DNA of 64,000 bases. Origin: Anaerotignum faecicola (GTDB lineage: Bacteria; Bacillota; Clostridia; Lachnospirales; Anaerotignaceae). Below, piece after piece: positions 44,650 through 54,384 of the stretch (within the stretch, counting starts at the first letter, position 1; each line of letters starts with the position of its first letter). The DNA is taken from positions 310,001-374,000 of the forward strand of contig JANFXS010000003.1 in NCBI GenBank assembly GCA_024460105.1, in the 5' to 3' direction. Under the pieces are notes generated by a model that ran no database searches, had not been told where the DNA came from, and saw only the letters and a program-made list of their open reading frames with translations. The translations under genes and the position numbers were made by a program.

Positions 44650-45951
44650 CTATTCATCTCCGAAAAGCGCTTTTGCAAAGTTTTCGGCATTAAATTTCTG
44701 TAAATCGCCGATTCCCTCTCCAACGCCTATATAGCGCACAGGTATTTTAAGCTCGTTCTTAATAGCGACAACAATTCCGCCCTTGGCCGTACCGTCCAGT
44801 TTCGTTAAAACTATTCCTGTTATATCCGCAACTTCCTTAAAAAGCTTTGCCTGCTGCAATGCGTTCTGACCGGTAGTGGCATCCAGTACAAGGTACGTTT
44901 CCCTGTTGGCCTGAGGATACTCCCTTTCAATAACTTTAGATATTTTTTTAAGTTCTTCCATAAGATTTTTCTTATTGTGCAGCCTTCCGGCAGTATCGCA
45001 TATAAGCACGTCGGTTTTTCTGTTTTTCGCGGCATTAACGGCGTCAAACACCACTGCCGCCGGATCGCTGTTTTCCTCATGCTTAATTATATCGGTTCCG
45101 CTTCTTTTGCCCCACACCTCAAGCTGATCTATTGCCGCCGCCCTAAAAGTGTCGGCGGCGGCAAGAAGCACGCTTTTTCCATCGGATTTTAAATTACTGC
45201 AAAGTTTTCCTATAGTCGTTGTTTTTCCAACCCCGTTAACGCCTATCACAAGAAGGACTGCCGGAGTATTAAGTTCATAATCGTCCTCCGTACCTTCCGT
45301 AAGTATTGACGTAATTTCTTCGGCAAGCATTCCTTTAATCTTTGAAGGATCCGTTACCCCCTCTTTTTTAACTCTCTTTCGTAAATTTTCAATAATCGAC
45401 ATAGTAGTTTCAACGCCCAAATCAGCCATTATCAATATTTCTTCGAGTTCTTCAAACAAATCCTCGTCAATCTTGGTAAATGCGCCAAGTACGCTGTCAA
45501 CTCCGCCTAATATACTGTTTCTGGTTTTGTTAAGCCCCTCTTTTAATTTTGCAAAAAATCCTTTTTTTTCTTTATGTATTTCTTCGGCTTCCGGATTCTT
45601 TTCTGTTTCTATGACTGTCTTTTCCGGATTTTCTTCAAAATTCTCAGTAATATTCCCGTTTTCATCATCGCCGGAAGGTGTGCCGCTTTGTTCGTTTTTA
45701 TTTTCACAATATATGCTTTCTTCAACGCCAGTTTCGGCTGTAAAAACATCTGTTTCATCGCCGCCGGACTCTTTTTCTTTATCTGCATCGTTTAATTTGT
45801 CAGCTTTTTCTTCATTATCTGCATTTGTTTTTTCCGAAATATCATCTATGTTTTCCTGCACGCAAACTTCTTCCGAGACGCCGCTGAGGCTTTCCGCGCT
45901 TTCTTTATTTATATCTTCCTTCTTCTTTTTTAAAAAATCAAAAATTCCCAA
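44650..45951 (-). CDS. ftsY: signal recognition particle receptor FtsY
   Basis: A 433-residue SRP receptor. Residues 1-130 form a long acidic, low-complexity extension after MGIFDFLKKKKE, an arrangement typical of membrane-associating A domains. The NG domain follows: GVNGVGKTTTIGKLC (P-loop), AAADTFRAAAIDQLEVW, DTAGRLHNKKNLMEEL, TKLDGTAKGGIVVAI and GVGEGIGDLQKF. Start is TTG at 45951, eight bases after AAGGAG inside the smc end. Last gene of the long sepF-smc-ftsY cluster, two bases after smc. Confidence 0.96.
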   Translation of the reverse strand: MGIFDFLKKKKEDINKESAESLSGVSEEVCVQENIDDISEKTNADNEEKADKLNDADKEKESGGDETDVFTAETGVEESIYCENKNEQSGTPSGDDENGNITENFEENPEKTVIETEKNPEAEEIHKEKKGFFAKLKEGLNKTRNSILGGVDSVLGAFTKIDEDLFEELEEILIMADLGVETTMSIIENLRKRVKKEGVTDPSKIKGMLAEEITSILTEGTEDDYELNTPAVLLVIGVNGVGKTTTIGKLCSNLKSDGKSVLLAAADTFRAAAIDQLEVWGKRSGTDIIKHEENSDPAAVVFDAVNAAKNRKTDVLICDTAGRLHNKKNLMEELKKISKVIEREYPQANRETYLVLDATTGQNALQQAKLFKEVADITGIVLTKLDGTAKGGIVVAIKNELKIPVRYIGVGEGIGDLQKFNAENFAKALFGDE

Positions 45952-45953
45952 AA

Positions 45954-48900
45954 TTAATCTCCTTTCCCGTCTTCAAATTTTACAGAAACAATTTTAGAAA
46001 CTCCATGTTCCTGCATTGTTATGCCGTACATAACGTCGGCGGATTCCATTGTTCCCTTCCTGTGTGTTATTACAATAAACTGAGTGTCACAGGAAAATTT
46101 TTTAAGATAATCCGCAAACCTCTTAACATTTGCATCGTCTAGGGCCGCCTCTATTTCATCAAGTATACAAAAAGGCGACGGTTTCATTTTAAGTATTGAA
46201 AATAAAATTGCTATTGCCGTAAGCGCCCTCTCTCCGCCTGAAAGCAGCATCATATTCTGCAGGTTCTTGCCCGGCGGCTGGGCTATAATTTCAATTCCGC
46301 TTTCAAGGGCATTTTCTTCGTCGGTCATTTTAAGGTATGCTTTTCCGCCGCCGAACATCTCCCTGAAAACGCTGTTAAAATTCTCTGAAATCAATTTAAA
46401 TTGTTCCTTAAACTGATTTTCCATAAGCTGCGAAAGTTCGGATATTATTTTCTTAAGCTTTTCTTCGGCGTTAATTATGTCGTCGCGTTGGGCAGTCAAA
46501 AAATCATACCTGCCTTTAACTTCCCTAAATTCTTCAATGGCGTTGACATTTACATTGCCTAGGGCTTTTATACCGGATTTAATCTCTTTTATAGCTTCTG
46601 ATATTTCATTGGCAGGTATTGTTTCGTCAAACATGTCCTGCGCCTGCCGATATGTAATTTCATATTCTTCCCACACGGTATTATATATTCGTTTTTTTTC
46701 TTCCTCCAAGCCTTCAAGTTTTGTTTCAAGTTTAAATATACGGCTTTCAAGCTTATTTATATTTTCAAAAGAATTCTGCTTCTTTTCCTCGTTTTCTTTT
46801 ATTTCATCATGGATTAAATTTATTTTTTCCAAAATTCCATTTCTGAGATTTTCAAGGCTTTCAATCCTTACCTTTAAGGCTTCGCCCGTTTCAAAAACTT
46901 TTTTAAGCCGATTTTCTTTTTCTCCCATGTTTGAAACAAAATTATTTTTCTCTTTGTCCGCATTTAAAATCTCATCGTTTATTTGCTTTTGCATATTGAG
47001 GATACGTTCCAAACTTTCAAGCGCTGATTTTTTCTCCTGCTCTGCCGACGACGCTTCAATTTTAAGTTCGGTTATACTTTCGTATATTTCATCCCTGACA
47101 ATTTTATCGCTTTGCATCGCTCCCTGATATTCCCGGAGATATTTATCTATTTCGTCTATTTCATTTTGAAGTCTAGAAAGCCTGTCTTCAAATTCAGATA
47201 TATCTTTCTGTGCAGATCCAATCTGTTCCGTCAGCGCGTTGCTTTCCATGTCAAGACTGTGCGCCGCCTGTATACGGTCCGTATAAGACTGCTTAAACTG
47301 CTCAAGTTCCTGTGATTTAGCCGCACATGAAATATTAATACTCTGTACTTTTTCAGTTTTTTCCTTATAACCGGCGTCAAGTTTTTCAGCTTCAGATTTT
47401 TTATTTTCCATTTCCGACAGTATATTACCGCACTTCTTTTCTAAATTTTCTATTTGGGCTCTAAATTCCTCAATTTCACGGCTCCGGCTGAAAATATTTG
47501 AACTTTTTTTGGCAATACTGCCTCCCGTCATTGTTCCGCCGGGATTTAATATGTCGCCGTCTAACGTTACAATTTTATACTTATGTCCCGTTTTCTTTGC
47601 GGCATTAAGGGCGGAATTTATATCTTCGGCGATAACAGCCCTTCCGAGTACATTTAAAATTACATTCTCATATTTTTTATCAAATTTGACAAGTTCGCTT
47701 GCAATTCCGATTACGCCGTCCAATCTAAGCAGATCGTCCCTGCCGTTTTCAATACCGCGGCCTTTAATAACCGATAAAGGAAGGAAAGTCGCCCTGCCGA
47801 GATTATTTCGTTTAAGATATTCTATCGCATTTTTCCCGTCGATTTCCGTTTCTGTAACTATGTGCTGTATGGCGCCGCCAATAGCGGTTTCAATGGCGGT
47901 TTCATACTTTTTTTCAACTCCTATAAGTTCCCCGAAAGCGCCGCAAATCCCATTAAATCCATCGCTTCCTTTAAGTTTGAGTATAGATTTCACACTTTTG
48001 AAAAATCCTTCGTGTTCATTTTTCATTTCACTTAAAACTTTAAAGCGGCTTTTACATTCGTTAAGCCGCATCATTTGGCGCTGATATTCCTTGGCTTCAT
48101 AATCCAGCAAATTTAAAATTTTATCTTTTTCCGATACAATACTTTCGATTTCACTTTCATACCGATTCTTTAAGCCATGTTCTTCTGAAATAATTTTATT
48201 TAAAGCCGATATTTTAATGTTTATTTCATTTAAACGGCTGCTGTTAAAATCCTTTTCATCCAATATACGCTTTTTGCGTTCCGTAAATTGTTCAAGCATT
48301 GTTTCAAGCCGTTGGATATTGCTTTTTATATCCGTGGAATCTTTTATTTTTTCAATTATATCAGTTTTAAATCGCTCTGCCGTCTCCTCGTTTTTTTCAA
48401 GAGAGCCGGACAAACTGCCAAATTCCTCTTCTTTAGTTTTAAGCCTCTCTAAAATATGCGCATGGTTAACACTTATTGCCGTAAGCCTTGCTTTAAGTAT
48501 TCCCTCTTCGTTTTTGCTGTCCTCGAGCTTCCGTATTCTTTGTGAATTTTCGTTCTCTATCCTTTTAATATTTTCGTTAGCATATTGTATTTGTTCGTTT
48601 ATTAAATTGATCTCGCCTTCGACGCTTTTTTCATCCGCTAAACATACGGAAATGCTTTCGGATGTTTTTTCAAGCTCGGCTTCGACTTCTTTTCCGCTTA
48701 CTTTAAGCTTTTCGTATAATATTTTGGAATTTTCGTAGGCTTCTTTTTCACTTGCGGCATTTTGAAACATTATTCCTTTAGCTTCGGTTATCTCCGAAAT
48801 GCTTTTCTCAATTCTCCCAGCCTGTATACAGAAATTGTTTACTTCATATTTTTTTAATTCTTCTTTAAGCCGCAAATATTTTTTTGCAGTTTCGCTTTGC

Positions 48901-49520
48901 TGCGCTAACGGCCCTGTCTTAGTTTCAAGTTCGCCTATAATGTCATTAACTCTCAACAGGTTTTCATGTTCTTTTTCAAGTTTTCCCGCCGCTTCAAGCC
49001 TTCTTGTCCTATATTTGACAATTCCGGCCGCTTCTTCAAAAAGCCTCCTTCTGTCCTCGCTTTTATTGCTCAGTATTTCGTCGATCCTTCCTTGGCCTAT
49101 AATTGAATATCCCTCACGGCCAATACCCGTGTCCATAAACAGTTCATGCACGTCTTTCAGGCGGCACTGAGTGCCGTTAATCATATACTTGCTTTCTCCA
49201 GAACGGAAAACAGTGCGGCTGACTGTTATCTCGCTGTATTCAAGCGGTATTTTTCCGTCGCTGTTGTCAAGCGTAATTGCAACTTCTGCAAATCCTAAAG
49301 GTTTCCTGCTTTCAGTTCCCGTAAATATTACGTCCTCCATTTTATCACCGCGGAGGCTGCGCGCCTTTTGCTCACCGAGCACCCAGCGTATTGAATCCGA
49401 AATATTGCTTTTGCCGCTTCCGTTAGGCCCTACAATGGCTGTTATTCCCTTATTGAATTCGAGCTTTATTTTATCCGGAAAAGACTTAAACCCCTGCAGG
49501 TCAAGACGCTTTAAATACAT
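45954..49520 (-). CDS. smc: chromosome segregation ATPase SMC
   Basis: A 1188-residue condensin core. N-terminal MYLKRLDLQGFKSFPDK and Walker A GPNGSGKSN (32-40), two long antiparallel coiled coils (about 170-500 and 680-1000), a hinge domain between with FNGICGAFGELIGVEKKYETAIETAIGGA and DILNPGGTMTGGS, and the C-terminal head with signature LSGGERALTAIA and Walker B FCILDEIEAALDD. SMC with ScpA/ScpB (not in the window) compacts and separates chromosomes. Position between rluD and ftsY; smc-ftsY adjacency is the normal Firmicutes order. Confidence 0.97.
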   Translation of the reverse strand: MYLKRLDLQGFKSFPDKIKLEFNKGITAIVGPNGSGKSNISDSIRWVLGEQKARSLRGDKMEDVIFTGTESRKPLGFAEVAITLDNSDGKIPLEYSEITVSRTVFRSGESKYMINGTQCRLKDVHELFMDTGIGREGYSIIGQGRIDEILSNKSEDRRRLFEEAAGIVKYRTRRLEAAGKLEKEHENLLRVNDIIGELETKTGPLAQQSETAKKYLRLKEELKKYEVNNFCIQAGRIEKSISEITEAKGIMFQNAASEKEAYENSKILYEKLKVSGKEVEAELEKTSESISVCLADEKSVEGEINLINEQIQYANENIKRIENENSQRIRKLEDSKNEEGILKARLTAISVNHAHILERLKTKEEEFGSLSGSLEKNEETAERFKTDIIEKIKDSTDIKSNIQRLETMLEQFTERKKRILDEKDFNSSRLNEINIKISALNKIISEEHGLKNRYESEIESIVSEKDKILNLLDYEAKEYQRQMMRLNECKSRFKVLSEMKNEHEGFFKSVKSILKLKGSDGFNGICGAFGELIGVEKKYETAIETAIGGAIQHIVTETEIDGKNAIEYLKRNNLGRATFLPLSVIKGRGIENGRDDLLRLDGVIGIASELVKFDKKYENVILNVLGRAVIAEDINSALNAAKKTGHKYKIVTLDGDILNPGGTMTGGSIAKKSSNIFSRSREIEEFRAQIENLEKKCGNILSEMENKKSEAEKLDAGYKEKTEKVQSINISCAAKSQELEQFKQSYTDRIQAAHSLDMESNALTEQIGSAQKDISEFEDRLSRLQNEIDEIDKYLREYQGAMQSDKIVRDEIYESITELKIEASSAEQEKKSALESLERILNMQKQINDEILNADKEKNNFVSNMGEKENRLKKVFETGEALKVRIESLENLRNGILEKINLIHDEIKENEEKKQNSFENINKLESRIFKLETKLEGLEEEKKRIYNTVWEEYEITYRQAQDMFDETIPANEISEAIKEIKSGIKALGNVNVNAIEEFREVKGRYDFLTAQRDDIINAEEKLKKIISELSQLMENQFKEQFKLISENFNSVFREMFGGGKAYLKMTDEENALESGIEIIAQPPGKNLQNMMLLSGGERALTAIAILFSILKMKPSPFCILDEIEAALDDANVKRFADYLKKFSCDTQFIVITHRKGTMESADVMYGITMQEHGVSKIVSVKFEDGKGD

Positions 49521-49537
49521 TATAACACCTCAAAAAT

Positions 49538-50449
49538 CTATCTAAGTTTTTCTAAAAGCTTTTGAAAATATTCGGGAAGAGGAGCTTCAAACTCCATATA
49601 CTCGCCGCTTACAGGATGTACAAAGCCGAGAATCCTTGCATGGAGAACCTGTCCGTTAAGCTTAAACGGCTGCTTTGCACTTCCGTAAACCTCGTCTCCC
49701 AAAAGCGGGTGTCCGATACTCGCCATATGAACCCTTATTTGGTGAGTACGCCCTGTTTCAAGTTTCGCCTCAATAAACGTGTACTTTCCGAACCGCTCAA
49801 TTACTGTATAGTGAGTAACCGCACGCCTTCCCCCTGCCTGCAAAACGGCCATTTTTTTCCGGTCTTTGGGATTACGTCCTATAGGTTTATCAATAGTCCC
49901 CTCATCCGTTTTAATGTTGTTAAAAACAACGGCGTTGTATTTTCTTGTTATGGAATGTTCGGCAAGCTGAATGGCAAGGCCTCTGTGGGCGGCGTCGCTT
50001 TTTGCCGCCATAAGCGCTCCTGAAGTATTCATATCAATCCTATGAACAATACCGGGCCTCATGCAGCCGTTTATGCCCGAAAGCCCATCCCTGCAATGGT
50101 ACATAAGAGCGTTTACAAGAGTGCCGCTGTAATGTCCCGGAGCCGGATGCACAACCATTCCCTGAGGCTTATTTATAACTATAACGTCATCGTCCTCATA
50201 AAGTATATCAAGCTTAATGTCCTCGGCTTCAATCTCCAAAGGCTCCGGATCAGGTATTTCTATATATACAATATCGTTTTTCCTAATCTTATAATTGCTT
50301 TTTACATTTTTTCCATTAACAAGTATATTTCCGGATTCTATTAATTTTTGTGCCTGACTGCGCGACAATGAATCTTCCGTTTCGGAAACAAAACAATCAA
50401 TCCTTTTATTTATAAATTCATCTTCGGCAGCCACAGTAAATGTTTCCAT
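49538..50449 (-). CDS. 23S rRNA pseudouridine synthase RluD-type
   Basis: A 303-residue pseudouridine synthase of the RluA/RluD/YlyB group. N-terminal S4 RNA-binding domain (RSQAQKLIESGNILVNGKNVK), then the catalytic domain with GMVVHPAPGHYSGTLVNAL and the HRIDMNTSGALMAAK motif carrying the catalytic Asp, GRTHQIRVHMASIGHPLLGDEVYG. ATG 50449 (METFTV) is chosen; the open frame extends 25 codons upstream into lspA. lspA-rluD adjacency is common in Firmicutes. Which uridines it modifies cannot be told. Confidence 0.93.
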   Translation of the reverse strand: METFTVAAEDEFINKRIDCFVSETEDSLSRSQAQKLIESGNILVNGKNVKSNYKIRKNDIVYIEIPDPEPLEIEAEDIKLDILYEDDDVIVINKPQGMVVHPAPGHYSGTLVNALMYHCRDGLSGINGCMRPGIVHRIDMNTSGALMAAKSDAAHRGLAIQLAEHSITRKYNAVVFNNIKTDEGTIDKPIGRNPKDRKKMAVLQAGGRRAVTHYTVIERFGKYTFIEAKLETGRTHQIRVHMASIGHPLLGDEVYGSAKQPFKLNGQVLHARILGFVHPVSGEYMEFEAPLPEYFQKLLEKLR

Positions 50450-50451
50450 AA

Positions 50452-50928
50452 TTATCCTTTCTTTTTTTCCGGTTCGTCTTTTATAAAAAACAGCAAAAGC
50501 ACAGCCAAAATCACCGTGCCGCACACTACATATATATCCGCCACATTAAATACCGGATAATTTATAAATGTAAATTCAAAATAATCCACAACGTATCCCC
50601 TGAAAAGCCTGTCAAGCGCATTTCCCCACGCGCCGGAAAGTATCAGCATAACAGAAAATTTAAGTATATTGTGAACCCTGTCGCATTCCTTCATCTTATT
50701 CAAATAGAAAAAAGCCGCTATTGTCACTGCGACAGTAATTGCAATAAAAAGCCACCTATGTCCGTTAAGGATTCCGAAAGCGGCTCCCCTGTTTTCGACA
50801 AAAGTCAAATCAAAAAAACCGTCTATTACAGTTATATTTCCGACAGGCTTGAGATTTGCAACAGCCAGAAATTTTGAAACCTGGTCAATCGCCGTAAGCA
50901 AAACGGCGCCGATTATAATAGCAAACAT
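50452..50928 (-). CDS. lspA: lipoprotein signal peptidase II (LspA)
   Basis: A 158-residue membrane aspartic protease that removes signal peptides from lipoproteins. Four helices, with FVENRGAAFGIL (conserved Asn), SGAWGNALDRL and YVVDYFEF, and FNVADIYVV; the two catalytic aspartates lie in VVDYF and VADIY. Ends in a charged tail. Two bases separate it from rluD and six from aroB. A second, more diverged copy occurs at 57.7 kb. Confidence 0.95.
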   Translation of the reverse strand: MFAIIIGAVLLTAIDQVSKFLAVANLKPVGNITVIDGFFDLTFVENRGAAFGILNGHRWLFIAITVAVTIAAFFYLNKMKECDRVHNILKFSVMLILSGAWGNALDRLFRGYVVDYFEFTFINYPVFNVADIYVVCGTVILAVLLLFFIKDEPEKKKG

Positions 50929-50934
50929 AAATAA

Positions 50935-52017
50935 TCACCCTGATATACTTTTAATAGCTTCAACCGCTTCTTCTTTTGAAACGGAATCCGTCCTGAATAC
51001 ATTCCCCAAAGACTTCATAATGACAAAATTAATCTTATTATCCCTAACTTTCTTGTCAAAAAACATCTGTTTATATACGGCTTCACAGTCTATTCCGGAA
51101 ATATGCGGCGGCAGGCCGAAAAATTCAATAAGTTCCGTAAATTCATCCAAAAAGCCTTTTTCTATATATCCTCTGTTTAACGATATATTTAATACAGCCG
51201 CCATACCGGCAGCCACACACTCGCCGTGCAGAAGCTCAAAATTTTTAACGGTTTCAACTGCATGCCCTATTGTATGCCCAAAATTAAGTATCTCCCTTAG
51301 GCCGTCCTCTTTTTCGTCCTTTGAAACAACATCGGCTTTTATTTTACAGCATTTTAAAATCATTTGGGATATGATTTCACTGTCGTAATTTTTAATTTCA
51401 TACTTATGCGTCTTTATAAAATTATAAAATTCCGCGTCGGCTATAAGTCCGTATTTAATAACTTCGGCCATTCCGGCAGAAAATTCCCTCTTAGGAAGAG
51501 TTCTAATTGTTTCCGTATTTATGTACACAAAATCGGGCTGGTAAAAGGCTCCTACAACGTTTTTGCTGTTTTTGTAGTCTATGCCTACTTTTCCGCCAAC
51601 ACTGCTGTCAACCTGTGCAAGCAGGGTCGTAGGTATCTGTATAAACTTTACGCCCCTTAGATACGTAGCCGCCGCAAAGCCGGCCATATCCCCGCATACG
51701 CCTCCGCCAAGCCCGGCTATTACCGTTTTCCTGTCAAGTTTTTTGTCAAGGAAAAAATCATACATCCCCTTAACCGTTTCAATATTTTTGCTTTTTTCAC
51801 CGGCTTTGAATATGTACTCGTAAACGGCAGAAAAGCTGTCTTTAAAGGCAGCCTTGATCTTTTCAATATAAATAGGCGCAACATTGCTGTCTGACACAAT
51901 ACAAAGCGTCCTCCCGTTAAGGCCGCACCTGCACGCCAAATCGGACAGACCTCCAAACTCCATTCCAACCGAAATCGGGTACATTTTATTTTTGGTAACA
52001 ACGTCTATTTCTTTCAA
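50935..52017 (-). CDS. aroB: 3-dehydroquinate synthase
   Basis: A 360-residue NAD- and Zn-dependent enzyme that cyclises DAHP in the shikimate pathway. It has DRKTVIAGLGGGVCGDMAGFAAATYLRGVKF, PTTLLAQVDSSVGGKVGIDY, the GLIADAEFY-type strand, and NFGHTIGHAVE with zinc ligands. GTG at 52026 overlaps its ribosome binding site, so TTG at 52017, six bases after GAGGGTG, is the better start. It lies alone among division and translation genes between ylmH and lspA, without other aro genes. Confidence 0.94.
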   Translation of the reverse strand: MKEIDVVTKNKMYPISVGMEFGGLSDLACRCGLNGRTLCIVSDSNVAPIYIEKIKAAFKDSFSAVYEYIFKAGEKSKNIETVKGMYDFFLDKKLDRKTVIAGLGGGVCGDMAGFAAATYLRGVKFIQIPTTLLAQVDSSVGGKVGIDYKNSKNVVGAFYQPDFVYINTETIRTLPKREFSAGMAEVIKYGLIADAEFYNFIKTHKYEIKNYDSEIISQMILKCCKIKADVVSKDEKEDGLREILNFGHTIGHAVETVKNFELLHGECVAAGMAAVLNISLNRGYIEKGFLDEFTELIEFFGLPPHISGIDCEAVYKQMFFDKKVRDNKINFVIMKSLGNVFRTDSVSKEEAVEAIKSISG

Positions 52018-52029
52018 GCGTTTCACCCT

Positions 52030-52821
52030 CTAAATATATTTTTCAACTACAATGCCAATCCGGCCTTTTTTTGTCTTTCCGTTCAAAGACATAAATTTTG
52101 CGCGCCCAAGCCCTCGAACTGAAATCATATCTCCTTCTTTAACGGGCTTTGAAACATTTGTAACCGAAAGCCAATTAATAAAGACTTTTTCGCCTTCTAT
52201 TAAATCGGACGCCTTTCCTCTTGAAATGTTAAAAATCCCCCCTATTACGGCGTCGAGCCTTAAAGAGGCGACGGTTATGCTTTTTTCAACAACATTTTTC
52301 TCAGGCATTTGTATATCGCAAATTTCCATTATTTCAGTTTTTACGGCAGTTCTGCCAACCCGTTCAAGATTGGCCGCTATGTATTCCGCAATATCGTCGA
52401 ACGCAAAAATAATGGAATAATTGTCAAATATAAATATATCGCCGACTTTTCCCCTGTCAATTCCAAGGCCCAGAACCGAACCGAGGAAATCCCTGTGGGA
52501 TAACTCTTTGGAAAATTTCATATTGGCTGAAACTTTAACGGCCTTAATAGGAAAATCAAAATTTTCAATCTCCCTGTAATCGGGACAAAACCCAATTATA
52601 CGCCTCTCGCACTCGCCGCTTCCGCCAAAAATAAAAAAGTTTATGCCGCTTATATTCCTAATAACCGACATAACCGTTTCCATTTTTTTCGGGTCGCAGA
52701 AATCCGTAAACGTATCCGAATGCCGCTTTAAACTAAAATCAGCCTGATCCAGGACCTTTGCAAGCAAAAGCCTTTCGTCAGGCTGATAAACATTGCGCAA
52801 TAAAGCTTGTTTGTCAAGCAT
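52030..52821 (-). CDS. ylmH: YlmH family S4 RNA-binding protein
   Basis: A 263-residue protein with a C-terminal S4 domain (LDAVIGGIFNISRGKASDLIEGEKVFINW) after an N-terminal YlmH-specific part that includes FIFGGSGECERRIIGFCPDY and FLGSVLGLGIDRGKVGDI. YlmH acts in ribosome quality control, helping add C-terminal alanine tails to stalled chains, and was first found through the division cluster. Located in the conventional sepF-ylmG-ylmH order. Start ATG after AGGCGGTG. Confidence 0.93.
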   Translation of the reverse strand: MLDKQALLRNVYQPDERLLLAKVLDQADFSLKRHSDTFTDFCDPKKMETVMSVIRNISGINFFIFGGSGECERRIIGFCPDYREIENFDFPIKAVKVSANMKFSKELSHRDFLGSVLGLGIDRGKVGDIFIFDNYSIIFAFDDIAEYIAANLERVGRTAVKTEIMEICDIQMPEKNVVEKSITVASLRLDAVIGGIFNISRGKASDLIEGEKVFINWLSVTNVSKPVKEGDMISVRGLGRAKFMSLNGKTKKGRIGIVVEKYI

Positions 52822-52834
52822 ACTACTTCACCGC

Positions 52835-53116
52835 CTAAAAAATCATAATAACTATGTTTTTAAGCACAATAGAAACCACCTGCATTAAAAATAAAGCTAT
52901 AACCGGCGAAAAATCAAGCATCATTCCACCGCCTATGGGAGATTTATCCATCCAGTGCCTGACAGGTCCGAGTATAGGTTCCGTCAAGCTGTATAATAAA
53001 TTGCCTATGCCGCTTTGGCTGGCCCCCGGAATCCATGACATAATTATCCTTATGAAAATAAGGAAATACAAAAGCCTGAAAAATGTGTCAATCGAATTTA
53101 ATAATAAACTTTCCAT
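52835..53116 (-). CDS. YggT family (YlmG) membrane protein
   Basis: A 93-residue protein with two helices. The YggT mark is IRIIMSWIPGASQSGIGNLLYSLTEPILGPVRHWM, followed by the second helix DFSPVIALFLMQVVSIVL. The family has a conserved link to SepF and division in Firmicutes and to plastid function in plants; molecular role unknown. Usual length and position. Confidence 0.9.
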   Translation of the reverse strand: MESLLLNSIDTFFRLLYFLIFIRIIMSWIPGASQSGIGNLLYSLTEPILGPVRHWMDKSPIGGGMMLDFSPVIALFLMQVVSIVLKNIVIMIF

Positions 53117-53141
53117 AAAACGCTCCAGTCTAAAAATACGT

Positions 53142-53636
53142 TTACTTGCCCTGGCTTGCCCATGGAAGAATTAAGCCGCTTGTTTTAAGTTCCTCTTTCA
53201 GATCGCCTGAAACGGAAACGTTTTCAGGCGCAATTATGTATATATTGCTTGCAACTTTCTGGATTGTTCCGTCAAGAGAATAGCATGTGCCGCTTAAAAA
53301 GTCCATAATGCGCTGGGCTGTAGGATACTCCATCTTTTCAAGGTTAACAACAACCGGTTTCCTTGCCTTTACTTCATCGCATATTTCCTGTGCGTCTTCA
53401 TATTTAACAGGATTTATTATACGAACCTGCATTTGTATATTAGTGTTGATGTTAACAACTTTTGAATCTGCCCTTAACTCCCTTCTTCTGTAAGAAGGCC
53501 CCGAAGATGAATAATCATTGTTTCGCGGATTATATAAAGGCTCCTGCTCCTCGTCTTCCTCCATCCCCAAATCATCATCATAATAATCATCATCGTCAGG
53601 TGCAAATACATTCTTCATCTTATCAAAAAGTCCCAC
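53142..53636 (-). CDS. sepF: cell division protein SepF
   Basis: A 164-residue FtsZ-binding, membrane-binding ring protein. The N-terminal amphipathic helix (GLFDKMKNVFA) anchors to membrane; an acidic, tyrosine-rich linker follows; the C-terminal domain (about 75-164) has RIINPVKYEDAQEICDEVKARKPVVVNLEKMEYPTAQRIMDFLSG. Start is GTG at 53636 after AGGAGG. It partners FtsZ's conserved tail, present in ftsZ at 36 kb. Confidence 0.95.
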   Translation of the reverse strand: MGLFDKMKNVFAPDDDDYYDDDLGMEEDEEQEPLYNPRNNDYSSSGPSYRRRELRADSKVVNINTNIQMQVRIINPVKYEDAQEICDEVKARKPVVVNLEKMEYPTAQRIMDFLSGTCYSLDGTIQKVASNIYIIAPENVSVSGDLKEELKTSGLILPWASQGK

Positions 53637-53662
53637 TACATTTCCTCCTTAGCAGTAAATGC

Positions 53663-54370
53663 TCAGTTTATTTTTTCAGGGTACAGCCTTGGACCAAACA
53701 CCCCTGTTCCAATCCTGACCATGGTCGCCCCCTCCTCAACGGCAACTTCATAGTCCCCTGTCATTCCCATAGATAACGTGTCCATATTTACATTATCAAT
53801 ATTTTTACTGTTGATGTCAACAAGTAATTCCTTCATTCGTCTGAAATAAATCCTGTTTTCTTCCGAATTTTCAACAAAAGGCGCTACTGTCATGAGCCCT
53901 TTTATCGAAATATTAGACAATTTAGCAATTTCTCTCACAACATGCTCCGTATCCTCCGGTTTAAGGCCAAACTTACTTTCTTCGCCTGCAATATTAATTT
54001 CAAGCAGTATTCTTGCGTCAATACCTTTCTGTACGGCCCTTTTTGAAATTTCTTCAGCAAGCTTAACGCTGTCTACCGAATGGATAAGTTCAACTTTATC
54101 TATTATATACTTAACTTTATTAGTTTGCAAATGTCCGATAAGATGCCATTTAACTCCATCTCCCATATATTCGTATTTATCCATTATTTCCTGAACTTTA
54201 TTTTCCCCGAGATTTATCTCGCCGGCTTCAACGGCCTCTTTAATACGCGGCACGTCTATAGTCTTGCTTACAACTATAAAAGTTACGTCCTCTCTTGTTC
54301 TCCCGCTTTTAACCGCGGCCGCTTCTATCCTTCTGTTAATTTCCGCAATATTATCTTTAATACTTGACAT
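53663..54370 (-). CDS. YggS family PLP homeostasis protein
   Basis: A 235-residue single-domain alanine-racemase-barrel protein, called PLPBP or YggS. PLP-binding Lys36 lies in FIVVSKTIDVPRI; other marks are GEINLGENKVQEI, WHLIGHLQTNKVKYI, SVDSVKLAEEI and MGMTGDYEVAVEEGATMVRIGTGVFG. It buffers pyridoxal phosphate. Position beside sepF is usual (YlmE in Bacillus). ATG after AAAGGGG. Confidence 0.95.
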   Translation of the reverse strand: MSSIKDNIAEINRRIEAAAVKSGRTREDVTFIVVSKTIDVPRIKEAVEAGEINLGENKVQEIMDKYEYMGDGVKWHLIGHLQTNKVKYIIDKVELIHSVDSVKLAEEISKRAVQKGIDARILLEINIAGEESKFGLKPEDTEHVVREIAKLSNISIKGLMTVAPFVENSEENRIYFRRMKELLVDINSKNIDNVNMDTLSMGMTGDYEVAVEEGATMVRIGTGVFGPRLYPEKIN

Positions 54371-54384
54371 TTGCCATTTCCCCT

